64,000 nt of DNA from Aeromicrobium fastidiosum (lineage in GTDB: Bacteria; Actinomycetota; Actinomycetes; Propionibacteriales; Nocardioidaceae). The notes below the pieces were generated by a model. That model made no database searches. It was given only the letters and a program-made list of their open reading frames with translations, and had not been told where the DNA came from. Both the position numbers and the translations under genes were made by a program. The DNA lies in contig NZ_JAGIOG010000001.1 of NCBI RefSeq assembly GCF_017876595.1, positions 310,001 to 374,000 on the forward strand, written 5' to 3'. Shown one piece after another: positions 29,485 through 38,086 of the stretch (positions within the stretch are counted from its first letter, which is position 1; every line of letters starts with the position of its first letter).

Positions 29485-29879
29485 GCGCGCTCCCCCTCCC
29501 CACCGGGCACGAACGGTCGGACGGCCGCCGCGACGGCCTCGAACCGTTGCTCGTCGAGCACCGCGCCCTCGCGCCGGATATCGGCCGGGTCGACCACGAG
29601 GAAGCGGTTGAGCCGCACCTCGCTGGGCCGACCGGCAGGGTCCCACGGCCCCGTGCCGAGGTCGAGCCAGAACCGTCCTGCCTGCCGCTCCTGCTCGTGG
29701 TCGCGGTCGTGGTCCTTGGACGTCATCGCGAGCGCGACGAGCAGGTCGCCGTCGCGGGCGATCAGCAGCACCGGACGGTCCTTGCCCTGGGCCGGGTCGT
29801 CCTCGTAGGGCACCCACGTCCAGACCACCTCGCCCGGGTCCGGCCTCCCGTCGGGATGCGGGTCGTAGGCGATGTGCAC
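29481..29879 (-). CDS. PemK/MazF-like (type II toxin superfamily) protein
   Basis: A 132-residue protein in the PemK/MazF fold, recognised by PGEVVWTWVPYEDDPAQGKDR and PVLLIARDGDLLVALAMTSK. Toxins of this family are mRNA interferases, but many stand-alone actinobacterial members lack an antitoxin. No antitoxin gene is adjacent here; upstream is a sigma factor gene on the same strand. Start GTG 29879 has CAGTCT (reverse strand, 29886-29891) 6 bp upstream. It couples by a 4-bp overlap to the BrkB-family gene, so a housekeeping or regulatory role is as likely as a toxin-antitoxin role. Confidence 0.75.
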   Translation of the reverse strand: MHIAYDPHPDGRPDPGEVVWTWVPYEDDPAQGKDRPVLLIARDGDLLVALAMTSKDHDRDHEQERQAGRFWLDLGTGPWDPAGRPSEVRLNRFLVVDPADIRREGAVLDEQRFEAVAAAVRPFVPGGEGERA

Positions 29880-29914
29880 GCAGCAAGACTGCCACAGCCC
29901 GCACGATGTGCCGG

Positions 29915-30448
29915 TCAGGCTGCGCGCGACCGCTCGAGGTAGGCGGCACGCAGGGCCACCCGGGCCCGGTAGCCGAGCGCGGAGACCGCGTTGGCCGTGA
30001 GGCCGAGCTCGACGGCGAGCTCGTGCGGACGACGCCCCTCGACCTCGAGCTGCCACAGCGTGCGGCGCCAGCGTGCCGGCAGCGTCGCGTAGGCCTCACG
30101 CAGGTGGCCGTCGACGTCGACGTCGGGCGTGACGTCGGGCGTCCATCGCTCGACCTCTGCCACCGGCTCGCAGCGTCGCGCCGACGCGGCCCGCCGGCCC
30201 GCCTCGTGCCGCACACCCGTCAGCAGGTAGGCGCGGAAGCTCTCGGTGGGCCCGCGCCCGGCCCTGATCTGCAGCAGCACCCCGGCGAACACCTCGGCCA
30301 CCACGTCATCGGCCTCACCGGCACGGCCTGATCGCACGGCCACCCGTCGCGCCACCGCTTCGTGCCGCGCGAACAGCTCGCCGTAGGCCTCGCAGTCGCC
30401 GTCGCGCACGGCCTGCACCAGCTCGTCATCGTCCTCGGTCCGGGTCAT
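29915..30448 (-). CDS. ECF RNA polymerase sigma factor, small
   Basis: A 177-residue sigma-70 family factor with region 2 (AYGELFARHEAVARRVAVRSG to DDVVAEVFAGVL) and region 4 (ARWRRTLWQLEVEGRRPHEL and ELGLTANAVSALGYRARV). No anti-sigma gene is adjacent and there is no C-terminal extension. Region 4 is closely similar to that of the sigma/anti-sigma fusion at 36358-37695 (for example VEGRRPHEL versus VEGCKPHEL), so the two are paralogues. It is divergent from a Wzz-like gene. I choose ATG 30448, preceded by a GGTGG-like sequence. Confidence 0.85.
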   Translation of the reverse strand: MTRTEDDDELVQAVRDGDCEAYGELFARHEAVARRVAVRSGRAGEADDVVAEVFAGVLLQIRAGRGPTESFRAYLLTGVRHEAGRRAASARRCEPVAEVERWTPDVTPDVDVDGHLREAYATLPARWRRTLWQLEVEGRRPHELAVELGLTANAVSALGYRARVALRAAYLERSRAA

Positions 30449-30550
30449 GCCACCAGTTATGTCCCAGATCGCGGCGGCCCACCACGCACATCCCGCCGGC
30501 CTGTGGACAACTCGCGACGCCGTCCACCGCGGCCGCACGAGACTGTGGTC

Positions 30551-31129
30551 GTGGAGACACTCACCCTCACCGAGCTCGCGGCCCGCATGGCCCAGCGCTG
30601 GCGCGTGCTCGTGGTCGGCGCGCTGCTCGGGCTGATGTCCGGCGTCGTCGCCCACGTGGCCCTGCCGACCCGCTACGAGGCGACCGCCGTCGTGTTCGTC
30701 GACGCGGCCGAGACCGATCGCATCGACATGACGGCCGAGGCCGCCGTGGCTTCGTCGCGCCGCGTGACGGCCGAGGCCCTCGACGCGATCGGCGACCCAC
30801 GCCTGACGATCGCCGATCTCGAGGACGCTGCTTCGGCATCGCCGGTCGAGGAGTCGCGGCTGCTGCGCATCGCCTACGACACCGACGAGCCAGCCGCTGC
30901 TGCGCGCGGTGCCGACGCGGTGGCCCAGGCCTACCTCGCGGTGCGCACCCTGACCCCCACCGGAGCGCCCGACGCCGGCTTCACCGGGACCGTCGTCGAC
31001 CCGGCCCGACCGCCACGCGCACCGACCGGGCCCGGCCTGCCCGCGACCGCCCTCGGCACCACGGTGCTGGGCCTGCTCGTGGCGGCCCCGCTGTCGGCTA
31101 CTCGAACTCGGGCAGCTCGCGCTTCATGA
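30551..31129 (+). CDS. Short Wzz-like chain-length determinant protein
   Basis: A 192-residue protein with the Wzz pattern: N-terminal TLTELAARMAQRWRVLVVGA, a transmembrane helix (about 18-38), the P-x-R-Y-x-A-x-A motif LPTRYEATAVVFV, an ectodomain, and a second helix near residues 165-185. It lacks the cytosolic kinase domain. The start GTG 30551 follows GAGACT (30539-30544) by 6 bp. It is divergent from the ECF sigma gene and its N-terminus resembles the larger Wzz protein at 38087. The last 32 bp overlap the 3' end of the acyl-CoA synthetase gene on the other strand. Confidence 0.75.
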   Translation: METLTLTELAARMAQRWRVLVVGALLGLMSGVVAHVALPTRYEATAVVFVDAAETDRIDMTAEAAVASSRRVTAEALDAIGDPRLTIADLEDAASASPVEESRLLRIAYDTDEPAAAARGADAVAQAYLAVRTLTPTGAPDAGFTGTVVDPARPPRAPTGPGLPATALGTTVLGLLVAAPLSATRTRAARAS

Positions 31130-32693
31130 CCTTGCCCGTGGGGTTGCGCGGCAGCTCGTCGAGGAACATCAGCCGCCCGGGCACCGCGAAGCGCGCGACG
31201 TGCGTCTTGGCGTACTGCTTGACCTCGTCCTCCGTGAGCGAGACACCCGGCTTGAGCACGACGTACGCCGCCAGCACCTGGCCGAACTTCTGGTCGGCGA
31301 TGCCCGTCACGACGACGTCGGAGATGTCGGGATGGTCGATCAACGCGTCCTCGAGCTCGCGCGGGAACACGTTCTCGCCTCCCGAGATGATCATGTCGTC
31401 GTCGCGGCCCGACACGAACAGGCGACCGTCCTCGTCGAAGTGGCCGAGGTCGCCGGTGTTCATCAGACCGTCGGCGAACGCCTTGGTGTTGCCGTCGGTG
31501 TAGCCGCCGAAGGGCATGTCGTTGCCGACGTGGATGACGCCCGTCTCGCCCTGCGGCAGCTCGCGCCCCTCGGGGTCGAGGATCTTGACGGTCGTCCGGA
31601 ACGGCGGCACGCCGGCGGTGCCGGGTGCCTCGCGCAGGTCCTTCGGGCTCGCGATCGTGACCCAGCCGGTCTCTGTCGCGCCGTAGAAGTTGTAGACCGA
31701 GTCGGTGAACAGGTCCATGTAGTGGTTGGCCAGCTCGCCGGCCAGCGCCGAACCACTGCTCGCCGTGATGCGCAACGACGAGACGTCGGTCTTCTCGACG
31801 ACCGCGGGATCGGCGTCGACCATCCGCTGCATCATGAGCGGGACGACGACCAGCACCTCGGCGCGGTAGGTCTCGATGTCGCGCAGCACCTGGGCCGGGT
31901 CGAACTTGCGACGCAGGACGTACGTCGGCGCTGTCGACAGCCCGAAGCCGAAGTTGATCAGGCCCCATGAGTGGAACAGCGGCGACGCCAGGACGACCGT
32001 CGAGTTGCCGCGGTACGGAATGGCGCCGAAGAAGGCGATGAGCGGCTTGAGGTCCTTCGGCTCCTCGCGCCGGGCACCCTTGGGCAGGCCGGTGGTGCCG
32101 GACGTGAAGATGATGATCTGGCCGTGTCGCTCCGGCTTGGGGTGGGCCCGCGTCGACAGACCCTCCGAGAGGCTCGACACCGATGGCAGGTCGTCGGGGG
32201 CGTCGGCATCGGCCCACGCCAGGACGACGAGCGACCGGTCGACGTCCTGCGCGACGTCGAGGAACTCCTGGTCGACGATCACGAGGCTCGCGTCCTCGCG
32301 CTGGGCGAGCTCGCCGAGCTGGGAGCGGCTGGCCATCGTGTTGAGCAGCAGCACGCGACCGCCGAGCTGCATGATCGCGACGATGGCGATGATCATGTAG
32401 CGGTGGTTGCGCGACAGCACGGCGATCGAGTCGCCGGCCTCGACGCCGCGGTCCTTCAGCGCCTGGGTCATCTGGTTGATCTCGCCGGCCAGGCCGGACC
32501 ACGTGATCTCACCGGCGTCGTCGATGATCGCGAGCTGGTGCGGAAAGCGCTTGGCCGCTGCGTTGACGCCTGACGGCAGGCCCGGACCCCACTTGGCCAG
32601 CTGGACGCCCGCTCCGAGGAGGCGGTGGGGGGCGACCGGCTTGAGCAGCCCGATCTGCTTGAAGACCTTCAGGCTGTAGGTCAGGTCGCTCAT
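31098..32693 (-). CDS. Acyl-CoA synthetase (AMP-forming)
   Basis: A 531-residue ANL-superfamily ligase. The P-loop IIIFTSGTTGLPKGARRE, the YGATETGW motif, NTGDLGHFDEDGRLFVSGRD and the final catalytic Lys in NPTGKVMKREL are all present, so it should adenylate a carboxylate and form its CoA thioester. Which acid is used is not clear; long-chain fatty acyl or dicarboxylate-type substrates are both plausible. The ATG at 32693 is preferred; GGGAG lies 4-9 bp upstream, while the longer frame adds 18 atypical residues. GTAAC inverted sites lie about 60 bp upstream (32752-32766). Confidence 0.9.
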   Translation of the reverse strand: MSDLTYSLKVFKQIGLLKPVAPHRLLGAGVQLAKWGPGLPSGVNAAAKRFPHQLAIIDDAGEITWSGLAGEINQMTQALKDRGVEAGDSIAVLSRNHRYMIIAIVAIMQLGGRVLLLNTMASRSQLGELAQREDASLVIVDQEFLDVAQDVDRSLVVLAWADADAPDDLPSVSSLSEGLSTRAHPKPERHGQIIIFTSGTTGLPKGARREEPKDLKPLIAFFGAIPYRGNSTVVLASPLFHSWGLINFGFGLSTAPTYVLRRKFDPAQVLRDIETYRAEVLVVVPLMMQRMVDADPAVVEKTDVSSLRITASSGSALAGELANHYMDLFTDSVYNFYGATETGWVTIASPKDLREAPGTAGVPPFRTTVKILDPEGRELPQGETGVIHVGNDMPFGGYTDGNTKAFADGLMNTGDLGHFDEDGRLFVSGRDDDMIISGGENVFPRELEDALIDHPDISDVVVTGIADQKFGQVLAAYVVLKPGVSLTEDEVKQYAKTHVARFAVPGRLMFLDELPRNPTGKVMKRELPEFE

Positions 32694-32751
32694 GGATCTC
32701 CCGTTCGGTGTGGTGGCTCGACCGTAACGATGCCGGGCCGACCGCAAAAGA

Positions 32752-32766
32752 GTAACAACGAGTTAC
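32752..32766. promoter_or_regulatory. GTAAC inverted repeat upstream of the acyl-CoA synthetase gene
   Basis: GTAAC (32752-32756) and GTTAC (32762-32766) form an inverted repeat with a 5-base centre; another TAACG occurs nearby at 32724-32728. It may be an operator for a fatty-acid regulator, but the evidence is weak. Confidence 0.35.
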
Positions 32767-32891
32767 AGGCGACACCCTGCCACGTGAACAGACCGTCACA
32801 TGAGAAGGCTCTCATCCACGGCTCACGGGGCCCTCATGCTGCGCCGTTGTCATGGGGTCATCACCAACCCATCCACGACTGGAGACACGAC

Positions 32892-33419
32892 ATGCGCACT
32901 CGCACCCGTTCCGCCGCCGCCCTGGCCCTCGCGGGGCTCGGCCTCAGCACCGTGGCCGTCATGGGCCTCGCGAGCCCTGCCTCCGCCGCTGCCCCGGAGT
33001 GCCGCGGCGTCGCCGCGACGATCGTCGGCACTGCCGGCGAGGACGAGATCGAGGGCACGCCCGGCCGCGACGTCATCGTCGGCCTGTCCGGCAACGACGA
33101 GATCGACGGCAACGGCGGCAACGACCTGATCTGCGCCGGCAGCGGTCGCGACGACGTCGACGGCGGATCCGGCAACGACCGCATCGACGGCGGATCCGGC
33201 AGCGACGACCTCGACGGCTCGGCGGGCAGCGACCGCATCTGGGGCCGTGACGGCAACGACGACCTGACCGGCGGCTCGGGCAACGACCGCCTGTGGGGCG
33301 GCAACGGCCGCGACACGCTCGAGGGCGAGCGCGGCACCGACCGGCTCTCCGGCGGTGCCGGCAAGGATCGCGTCTACCAGGGCAGCGAGCCCGACCGCGA
33401 CGACAACGACGACGACTGA
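32892..33419 (+). CDS. Short secreted calcium-binding repeat (RTX-like) protein
   Basis: A 175-residue protein with a Sec signal peptide (about 1-33, cleavage near PASAAA). The mature part is about twelve nonapeptide repeats, GNDxIDGGxGxD-type (for example GNDEIDGNGGNDLICAGSG, GNDRIDGGSGSDDLDG), which in RTX proteins bind calcium and form a beta-roll. It is exported by a classical signal peptide, not a type I C-terminal signal, and it lacks any enzymatic domain. The last residues SEPDRDDNDDD are highly acidic. GGAG precedes the ATG. Its role is probably structural or calcium-buffering at the cell surface, as inference. Confidence 0.82.
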   Translation: MRTRTRSAAALALAGLGLSTVAVMGLASPASAAAPECRGVAATIVGTAGEDEIEGTPGRDVIVGLSGNDEIDGNGGNDLICAGSGRDDVDGGSGNDRIDGGSGSDDLDGSAGSDRIWGRDGNDDLTGGSGNDRLWGGNGRDTLEGERGTDRLSGGAGKDRVYQGSEPDRDDNDDD

Positions 33420-33464
33420 GCCACCCCGACCTCGACCGCTCCTGGCCGAGTCCGCTGAGGACAC

Positions 33465-34889
33465 CTAGTGCGCACCGTCGCGGGACAGCACCGCCCCGAC
33501 GGTGCGCGCCAGGATCGCCAGGTCGAGCCGCAGGTTCCAGTTGTTGACGTACTGCAGGTCCATGCGGATCGAGTCGTCCCACGACAGCGCTGAGCGACCG
33601 CTGACCTGCCACAGCCCGGTGAGCCCCGGCCGGACGTGCAGACGGCGCCAGACCCACTCGCTGTACTGCGACGTCTCGGCCGGGAGCGCGGGCCGAGGGC
33701 CGACGAGCGACATGTCGCCCTTGACGACGTTGAACAGCTGGGGCAGCTCGTCGATCGACAGGCTCCGCAGCACGCGGCCGAGCGGGGTGATGCGCGGGTC
33801 GTTGCGCAGCTTGAACAACGGCCCGGCACCCTCGTTCTGACGCATGAGGTCGTCGAGCCGGTCCTCGGCGTCGACCGACATGGTGCGGAACTTGTACATC
33901 ACGAACGGCCGGCCATCACGCCCTGACCGCACCTGACGGAAGATCGCCGGGCCACGTGACCCGAGCCGGATCATGATGCCGACGACGAGCAGCACGGGCG
34001 ACAGCAGCACCAGCGCGACCAGCGCGCTGACGCGATCGAACAGCGACTTGACGACCAGCGACATCAGGTGGTCGTTGGGGGCGCGCAGCGACAGCGCGAT
34101 CTGGTCGCCGACGCGGCGCGGGCTGAGGTACTCGACGTGATCGCTCATGTCGGCCACGACGAGGCACTCGACCTCGGCGCGCTGCAGGGCCCAGGCCAGG
34201 TGCCGGAGCGCCGGGTTGGTGAACGCGCGACTGCTCGCGATCACGACTGACGTCGCGTGACGCTCGGCCACGGCGGCGAGCACCTCGCGGACGACGTCGT
34301 CGAAGCTGTGGTCGGAGACCGCCCCGGCGGGAGCGAGCTCGTGGGGCGACCGCCACGAGCACGTCGCGACGACGGTGACGTCGCGGCGCGCAGCCCAGCG
34401 CTTCTCGAGCCGGCGCACCGACTCGACCTGACCCACCAGGATCGTCGGCGTGCGGCGGAGCACCTGGCGGTGCACGATCGCGGAGACTCCGAGGAGCGCC
34501 GGTCCAGCGAGCACCGCGACCATCGCGCGACGCGCGGTCGGCGTGCTGTCGAATCCGGCGATGACCAGCGACACCGTCGCCACGCCCAGCAGCTCGACGA
34601 GTCGCGTCGACGGCTTGAACGACCGCGCCCGTTCGAAGGCCGGCAGCGCCGCGAAGCTGTAGAGCAGCCACGCACCCACGACCGCGACGACACCGGACGT
34701 CCACTCCTGCGGCAGGTCGAAGCGCTCGGCGGCCAGGAACCACGCGCCGGCCAGCGCCGCGACGTACCCCACGACGCCCTGGCGCAGGATCGCCCCGCCC
34801 ACGCGGCTCAGTGCGATGGGCCGCCGGGCGGTCGACGCACGATCCGTGCGCAGCCCGCGCAGGGGCTGGTTGATGTTGAGGACGGCCAT
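33465..34889 (-). CDS. Polyprenyl-phosphate sugar phosphotransferase (undecaprenyl-P glycosyl-1-P transferase)
   Basis: A 474-residue initiating enzyme of polysaccharide synthesis. The N-terminal part has several helices and a Rossmann-like cytosolic portion (TPTILVGQVESVRRLEKRWA). The C-terminal catalytic domain is clear: MIRLGSRGPAIFRQVRSGRDG, FVMYKFRTMSVDAEDRLDDL, NDPRITPLGRVLRSLSIDELPQLFNV and MSLVGPRP, matching the bacterial sugar transferase family. It transfers a sugar-1-phosphate to undecaprenyl phosphate at the membrane. The ATG shares one base with the stop of the upstream GT2 (TGATG, 34889), so the genes form one operon with the TagD-like gene. Confidence 0.93.
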   Translation of the reverse strand: MAVLNINQPLRGLRTDRASTARRPIALSRVGGAILRQGVVGYVAALAGAWFLAAERFDLPQEWTSGVVAVVGAWLLYSFAALPAFERARSFKPSTRLVELLGVATVSLVIAGFDSTPTARRAMVAVLAGPALLGVSAIVHRQVLRRTPTILVGQVESVRRLEKRWAARRDVTVVATCSWRSPHELAPAGAVSDHSFDDVVREVLAAVAERHATSVVIASSRAFTNPALRHLAWALQRAEVECLVVADMSDHVEYLSPRRVGDQIALSLRAPNDHLMSLVVKSLFDRVSALVALVLLSPVLLVVGIMIRLGSRGPAIFRQVRSGRDGRPFVMYKFRTMSVDAEDRLDDLMRQNEGAGPLFKLRNDPRITPLGRVLRSLSIDELPQLFNVVKGDMSLVGPRPALPAETSQYSEWVWRRLHVRPGLTGLWQVSGRSALSWDDSIRMDLQYVNNWNLRLDLAILARTVGAVLSRDGAH

Positions 34890-35833
34890 CAGATGCCCTT
34901 GCCGACGAGGTTGGCGACCCGGGCGACGAGACGGGCCGACAGCAGCCGGTAGGAGATCAGCAGCCCCAGCCACGCCCGGACGTTGAGCGGCTGCAGCCGC
35001 AACGAGCGACGCAGCCACGTGCGCGCCTGGCGACCCGATCCGTCGGCGGCGAGGGCGAACCCGATCTGCGAGCTGATGCGGGAGCGCGCGTAGTCGTCCG
35101 CCTGCAGCTCGGGGTGCTTGTCGAGCAGGTAGATGTGTCCTGCCGCGTAGGGGCCCCAGTGACCGTAGAAGTACGACTCGCCGGACCACCGGACCGACAC
35201 GAGGGGGGTGTTGACCAGCCGGATGACCGAGTGCCGGGACGTGGCCAGCAGCACGTCGTAGTCCTCGCCGTGGGCACCCGGCAGCTGCTCGTCGATCATG
35301 CCGACCTCGTCGAGCACCTCGCGGCGGAAGACGAAGCTGCTCGAGTGCAGTCCCGCGATGCGGTCGTGCACCAGATCGCCGTGCGTCACGACCGCGTGCG
35401 GCACGAGCCGGTCATGGCGCCGCCGGCCGTCGTCGACCTGCATCGCGGAGCCGACGAGCCCGGACTCGGGGTGCCGCTCGAAGACCGTCATCTGGGCATC
35501 GAGCTTGCCGGGCATCCAGACGTCGTCGTCGTCGAGGAAGGCCACGAACTCGTGGCTCGCCGCGAGGATGCCGCTGTTGCGCGCCCCGGCGAGGCCCCGC
35601 ACACGGTCGTTGCGGATGCCCCTCAACGTCCGGTGCGCCGGCAGGGCGAGCTGGGGCAGCTCGACCTCGCAGGCGTCGAAGACGACGATGATCTCGATGT
35701 CGCCCCGATAGGTCTGGGCGACGATGCTCTCGACGGCCTCGCGCATGCGTTCAGGGCGACGATGGGTCGGCACGACGGCGGTGACCGAGGCCGGGAGATC
35801 GGTCGCGAGCGGTGCGACGTGCTCGTCGAACAT
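34889..35833 (-). CDS. Glycosyltransferase family 2
   Basis: A 314-residue GT-A enzyme. The N-terminus shows TAVVPTHRRPERMREAVESI, EIIVVFDACE and the donor-binding FVAFLDDDDVWMPGKL. The C-terminal part has GYxxxYD-like ARTWLRRSLRLQPLNVRAWLG, a helical tail common in bacterial GT2 proteins of this branch. It should add a sugar to the lipid-linked repeat unit; donor and acceptor are unknown. Start ATG 35833 is two bases after the stop of the TagD-like gene. Position in the operon points to the same polysaccharide. Confidence 0.88.
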   Translation of the reverse strand: MFDEHVAPLATDLPASVTAVVPTHRRPERMREAVESIVAQTYRGDIEIIVVFDACEVELPQLALPAHRTLRGIRNDRVRGLAGARNSGILAASHEFVAFLDDDDVWMPGKLDAQMTVFERHPESGLVGSAMQVDDGRRRHDRLVPHAVVTHGDLVHDRIAGLHSSSFVFRREVLDEVGMIDEQLPGAHGEDYDVLLATSRHSVIRLVNTPLVSVRWSGESYFYGHWGPYAAGHIYLLDKHPELQADDYARSRISSQIGFALAADGSGRQARTWLRRSLRLQPLNVRAWLGLLISYRLLSARLVARVANLVGKGI

Positions 35834-35835
35834 GA

Positions 35836-36276
35836 TCACTCGCCGCCACCACCGGCGAGGAAGCTGCGCAGCATCGAGCTGGACGTGTGACGGGTGTACG
35901 GGAAGTAGACGACCTCGACGCCGACACCGGCCATCTCGCGCTCCAGCCGGTACCCCTTGGGGGTGCCCTGCCAGTCGGTGCCCTTGAAGATCGCGTCGAA
36001 CGGACGCTGCTGCCACACGGCCAGCTTGTTCTCGGACCGGTCGATGACGACCTCGTCGACGATGCCGAGCGCCGAGATGATGTCGATCCGCTCGTCGCAC
36101 GGGACGACCGAGGGACGGCCCTTCAGCTGCTCGACGTACTCGTCGCTGGCCACTCCCACGACCAGGTGGCGGCACTGGTTGCGTGCCCGGCGGAGCAGGT
36201 TGAGGTGGCCGACGTGGAACATGTCGAAGACCCCGCTGGAGTAGCCGACGTCGAACGTGGGGCGTGCATCGGTCAC
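35836..36276 (-). CDS. TagD-like cytidylyltransferase
   Basis: A 146-residue nucleotidyltransferase of the TagD/glycerol-3-phosphate cytidylyltransferase type. The HxGH motif occurs in SSGVFDMFHVGHLNLLRRA and the ISSTxIR-like region in YTRHTSSSMLRS. It should make a CDP-linked polyol or similar from CTP. Together with the CDP-alcohol phosphatidyltransferase at 42261 it suggests a polyol- or phosphate-containing polymer, as inference. The GTG start at 36276 has a GAGGA ribosome-binding sequence. It is the first gene of the TagD-GT2-sugar transferase operon. Confidence 0.85.
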   Translation of the reverse strand: MTDARPTFDVGYSSGVFDMFHVGHLNLLRRARNQCRHLVVGVASDEYVEQLKGRPSVVPCDERIDIISALGIVDEVVIDRSENKLAVWQQRPFDAIFKGTDWQGTPKGYRLEREMAGVGVEVVYFPYTRHTSSSMLRSFLAGGGGE

Positions 36277-36330
36277 GGGGGTCCTCGTCCTTCACTAGGT
36301 CTCTGGATGGAAGAGGCCCCCCGGGCCCGA

Positions 36331-36347
36331 TCGTGACGGCGTCACGA
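36331..36347. promoter_or_regulatory. Perfect inverted repeat TCGTGAC-N3-GTCACGA
   Basis: Seven-base perfect arms (36331-36337, 36341-36347) lie between the sigma/anti-sigma gene and the TagD-like operon, 55 bp upstream of the GTG. It could terminate the sigma gene or act as an operator for the operon. Confidence 0.45.
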
Positions 36348-36357
36348 CAACTTTCGC

Positions 36358-37695
36358 CTACGGCGCGGTCGGCTCCGCCTGCCCGAGCTCGAGCGACACC
36401 GGCAGGTCGGCGCTGGGATCGATCTCGACCTCGATCGGCCCCAGCGTGGCCTTGGCGCGCAGCTGGTCGAGGCCGGCCAGCGTCGCGGGAGTCGTCACCT
36501 GGAGGTCCACCGGCGGGGTCGACGGCCGGGGAGGCACCACGGGATCGGTCCCCGTGGAGGCAGGCGTCACGGCCGAGTCACCGCGCGGAGCACGAGGTTC
36601 GGTGGCGGGCTTCGACGGCACGCCGGCGGTCGCCGGCGCGGCGAGCTCGGACGCCGCCGACACGGTCCGTGGCACGTCGGCGCGCGGAGCCCGCGCGCCG
36701 GCCAGCGGCACGTCTTGCGCGACGGCCCGGACCTGGACCTGCGAGGAGGCCATCGGCTGACGCTGGGGCTCGCGCGAGGTGTGCCCGGGCACCGCGATCA
36801 GCGTCGCCGAGGCGATCGCGGCGGCGGCCGGGACGAAGGCACCGGCCAGCCCCTTCAGCAGGAAGGTCAGGTGGGCGCCGAGCGACGTCAGGGAGAGTCC
36901 CGCCAACGTCGCCGCGGCAGCCGGCACAGCGATCGCGCCGACCTCGCGGTTGACCTCCTGCAGGTCGAGGTAGATCGCCATGCAGTCGCCGCACGACTCG
37001 AGGTGCGCGTGCACCCGCTCCTGGTCGCGGGCGGACGCCGTACGACGGACGAACGCCGAGAGCTTGGACCGGTGCTCGACGCACGTGCGGCTGTCGCCGG
37101 CCTGCTCGTCCTTGACGTGCTGCTGCAGGTAGGCCTCACGCAGCCCCGCCCGAGCCCGGTAGACCAGCGCCGAGACGCTGTTGGGAGACAGCCCGAGCAA
37201 CGGGCCGAGCTCGTGCGGCTTGCAGCCCTCGACGTCGAGGTGCCAGAGCACGGTCTGCCACCGGTCGGGCAGGGACTCGTACGCGGCGCGGATCGCCGAC
37301 CGCTCGAAACCGTCCAGCTCACCGTTGCCGAAGGCGACCGGTGTGTCGATCTGGCGCAGGTCGTCGGTCGGCGTCACGCGCTTGCGCGCCTTGGCGCGTC
37401 GTGCGCACTCGTGACGCACCGTCGTGAACAGGTAGGCCCGGAAGGCCCGCTCGGGGCCCTTGCCGCGGCCGAGCAGGTCGAGCACCTGGGCGAAGGCCTC
37501 GGAGACGACGTCGTCGGAGTCCTCCTTCTGCCCCAGGTGCCTGGCCAGCCGATGCGCCGCGTAGCTGTAGCGGGCGAACAGCGTGGCGTAGGCCTGCTGG
37601 TGTCCTGCACGTGCCAGTGCGAGGAGCGCGCCGTCGTCGCAGTCGACGAGCGGCAGCTCTTCGCCAGACACGTTGACGGTGTCAACGTTCTGCAT
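36358..37695 (-). CDS. ECF sigma factor fused to an anti-sigma-like zinc-finger and extracytoplasmic domain
   Basis: A 445-residue protein. Residues about 20-195 are an ECF sigma factor: region 2 (QAYATLFARYSYAAHRLARH to DDVVSEAFAQVLDLL) and region 4 (LPDRWQTVLWHLDVEGCKP, GLSPNSVSALVYRARAG). Then a zinc-finger-like anti-sigma segment with H231-x3-C235-x2-C238 (AHLESCGDCMAI), one or two membrane helices (about 255-303) and a Pro/Ala-rich extracytoplasmic tail of about 140 residues. Covalent sigma/anti-sigma fusions of this order are known in a few ECF groups. AGGGG precedes the ATG. Divergent from the Wzz-like gene at 38087. Confidence 0.88.
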   Translation of the reverse strand: MQNVDTVNVSGEELPLVDCDDGALLALARAGHQQAYATLFARYSYAAHRLARHLGQKEDSDDVVSEAFAQVLDLLGRGKGPERAFRAYLFTTVRHECARRAKARKRVTPTDDLRQIDTPVAFGNGELDGFERSAIRAAYESLPDRWQTVLWHLDVEGCKPHELGPLLGLSPNSVSALVYRARAGLREAYLQQHVKDEQAGDSRTCVEHRSKLSAFVRRTASARDQERVHAHLESCGDCMAIYLDLQEVNREVGAIAVPAAAATLAGLSLTSLGAHLTFLLKGLAGAFVPAAAAIASATLIAVPGHTSREPQRQPMASSQVQVRAVAQDVPLAGARAPRADVPRTVSAASELAAPATAGVPSKPATEPRAPRGDSAVTPASTGTDPVVPPRPSTPPVDLQVTTPATLAGLDQLRAKATLGPIEVEIDPSADLPVSLELGQAEPTAP

Positions 37696-38086
37696 GTTTC
37701 ATCCCCTGGATATGTGTCGTCCGTAGCCTCTGTAGAGGCGGTGGAAGATCTGTAACCGTGGTTGACGGTTTGGCCAGAATGGCATGGCCCGCGAGGGCGC
37801 GCCAGACAGGTGCCGCTCCATTTTTCACTGCAATGGGAACGAAGAATAAATAATCGACCCTCGGCCCCCATGTTGCGCGTGGTCACAAGTGACTAGTTCC
37901 TTGTGATCCCAACGGGTCACGTTGATTTTTTCTCGGTCTGACGCAGCCGCACCTGGCGGCGCACGACGTCTGTGATCTAGCACTCATGCACAAAAAACAG
38001 CGGCGAGCCGTCATACCGGCGCAGCGCGCGGCTCCCTTCTGGTAGAGGTCCCGCACCGTGACCTCGTGAGACCCAAGGACATCGCG
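37696..38086. promoter_or_regulatory. Long AT-rich divergent intergenic region
   Basis: 391 bp without a gene separates the sigma/anti-sigma gene from the Wzz-like gene. It holds GTCAC-AA-GTGAC (near 37892), an A+T-rich block around 37845-37856 (GAATAAATAA), and short runs of T and A (around 37924-37931 and 37990-37997). The AT block is atypical for this genome and probably includes promoters for both genes; I cannot assign a -35/-10 pair with confidence. A copy of AAGGAC precedes ATG 38087. Confidence 0.5.

Noticed and set aside
29481..29879. A toxin-antitoxin pair around the PemK/MazF-like gene
   Set aside because: No small antitoxin gene lies beside it, and the neighbour is a BrkB-family gene in a 4-bp overlap.
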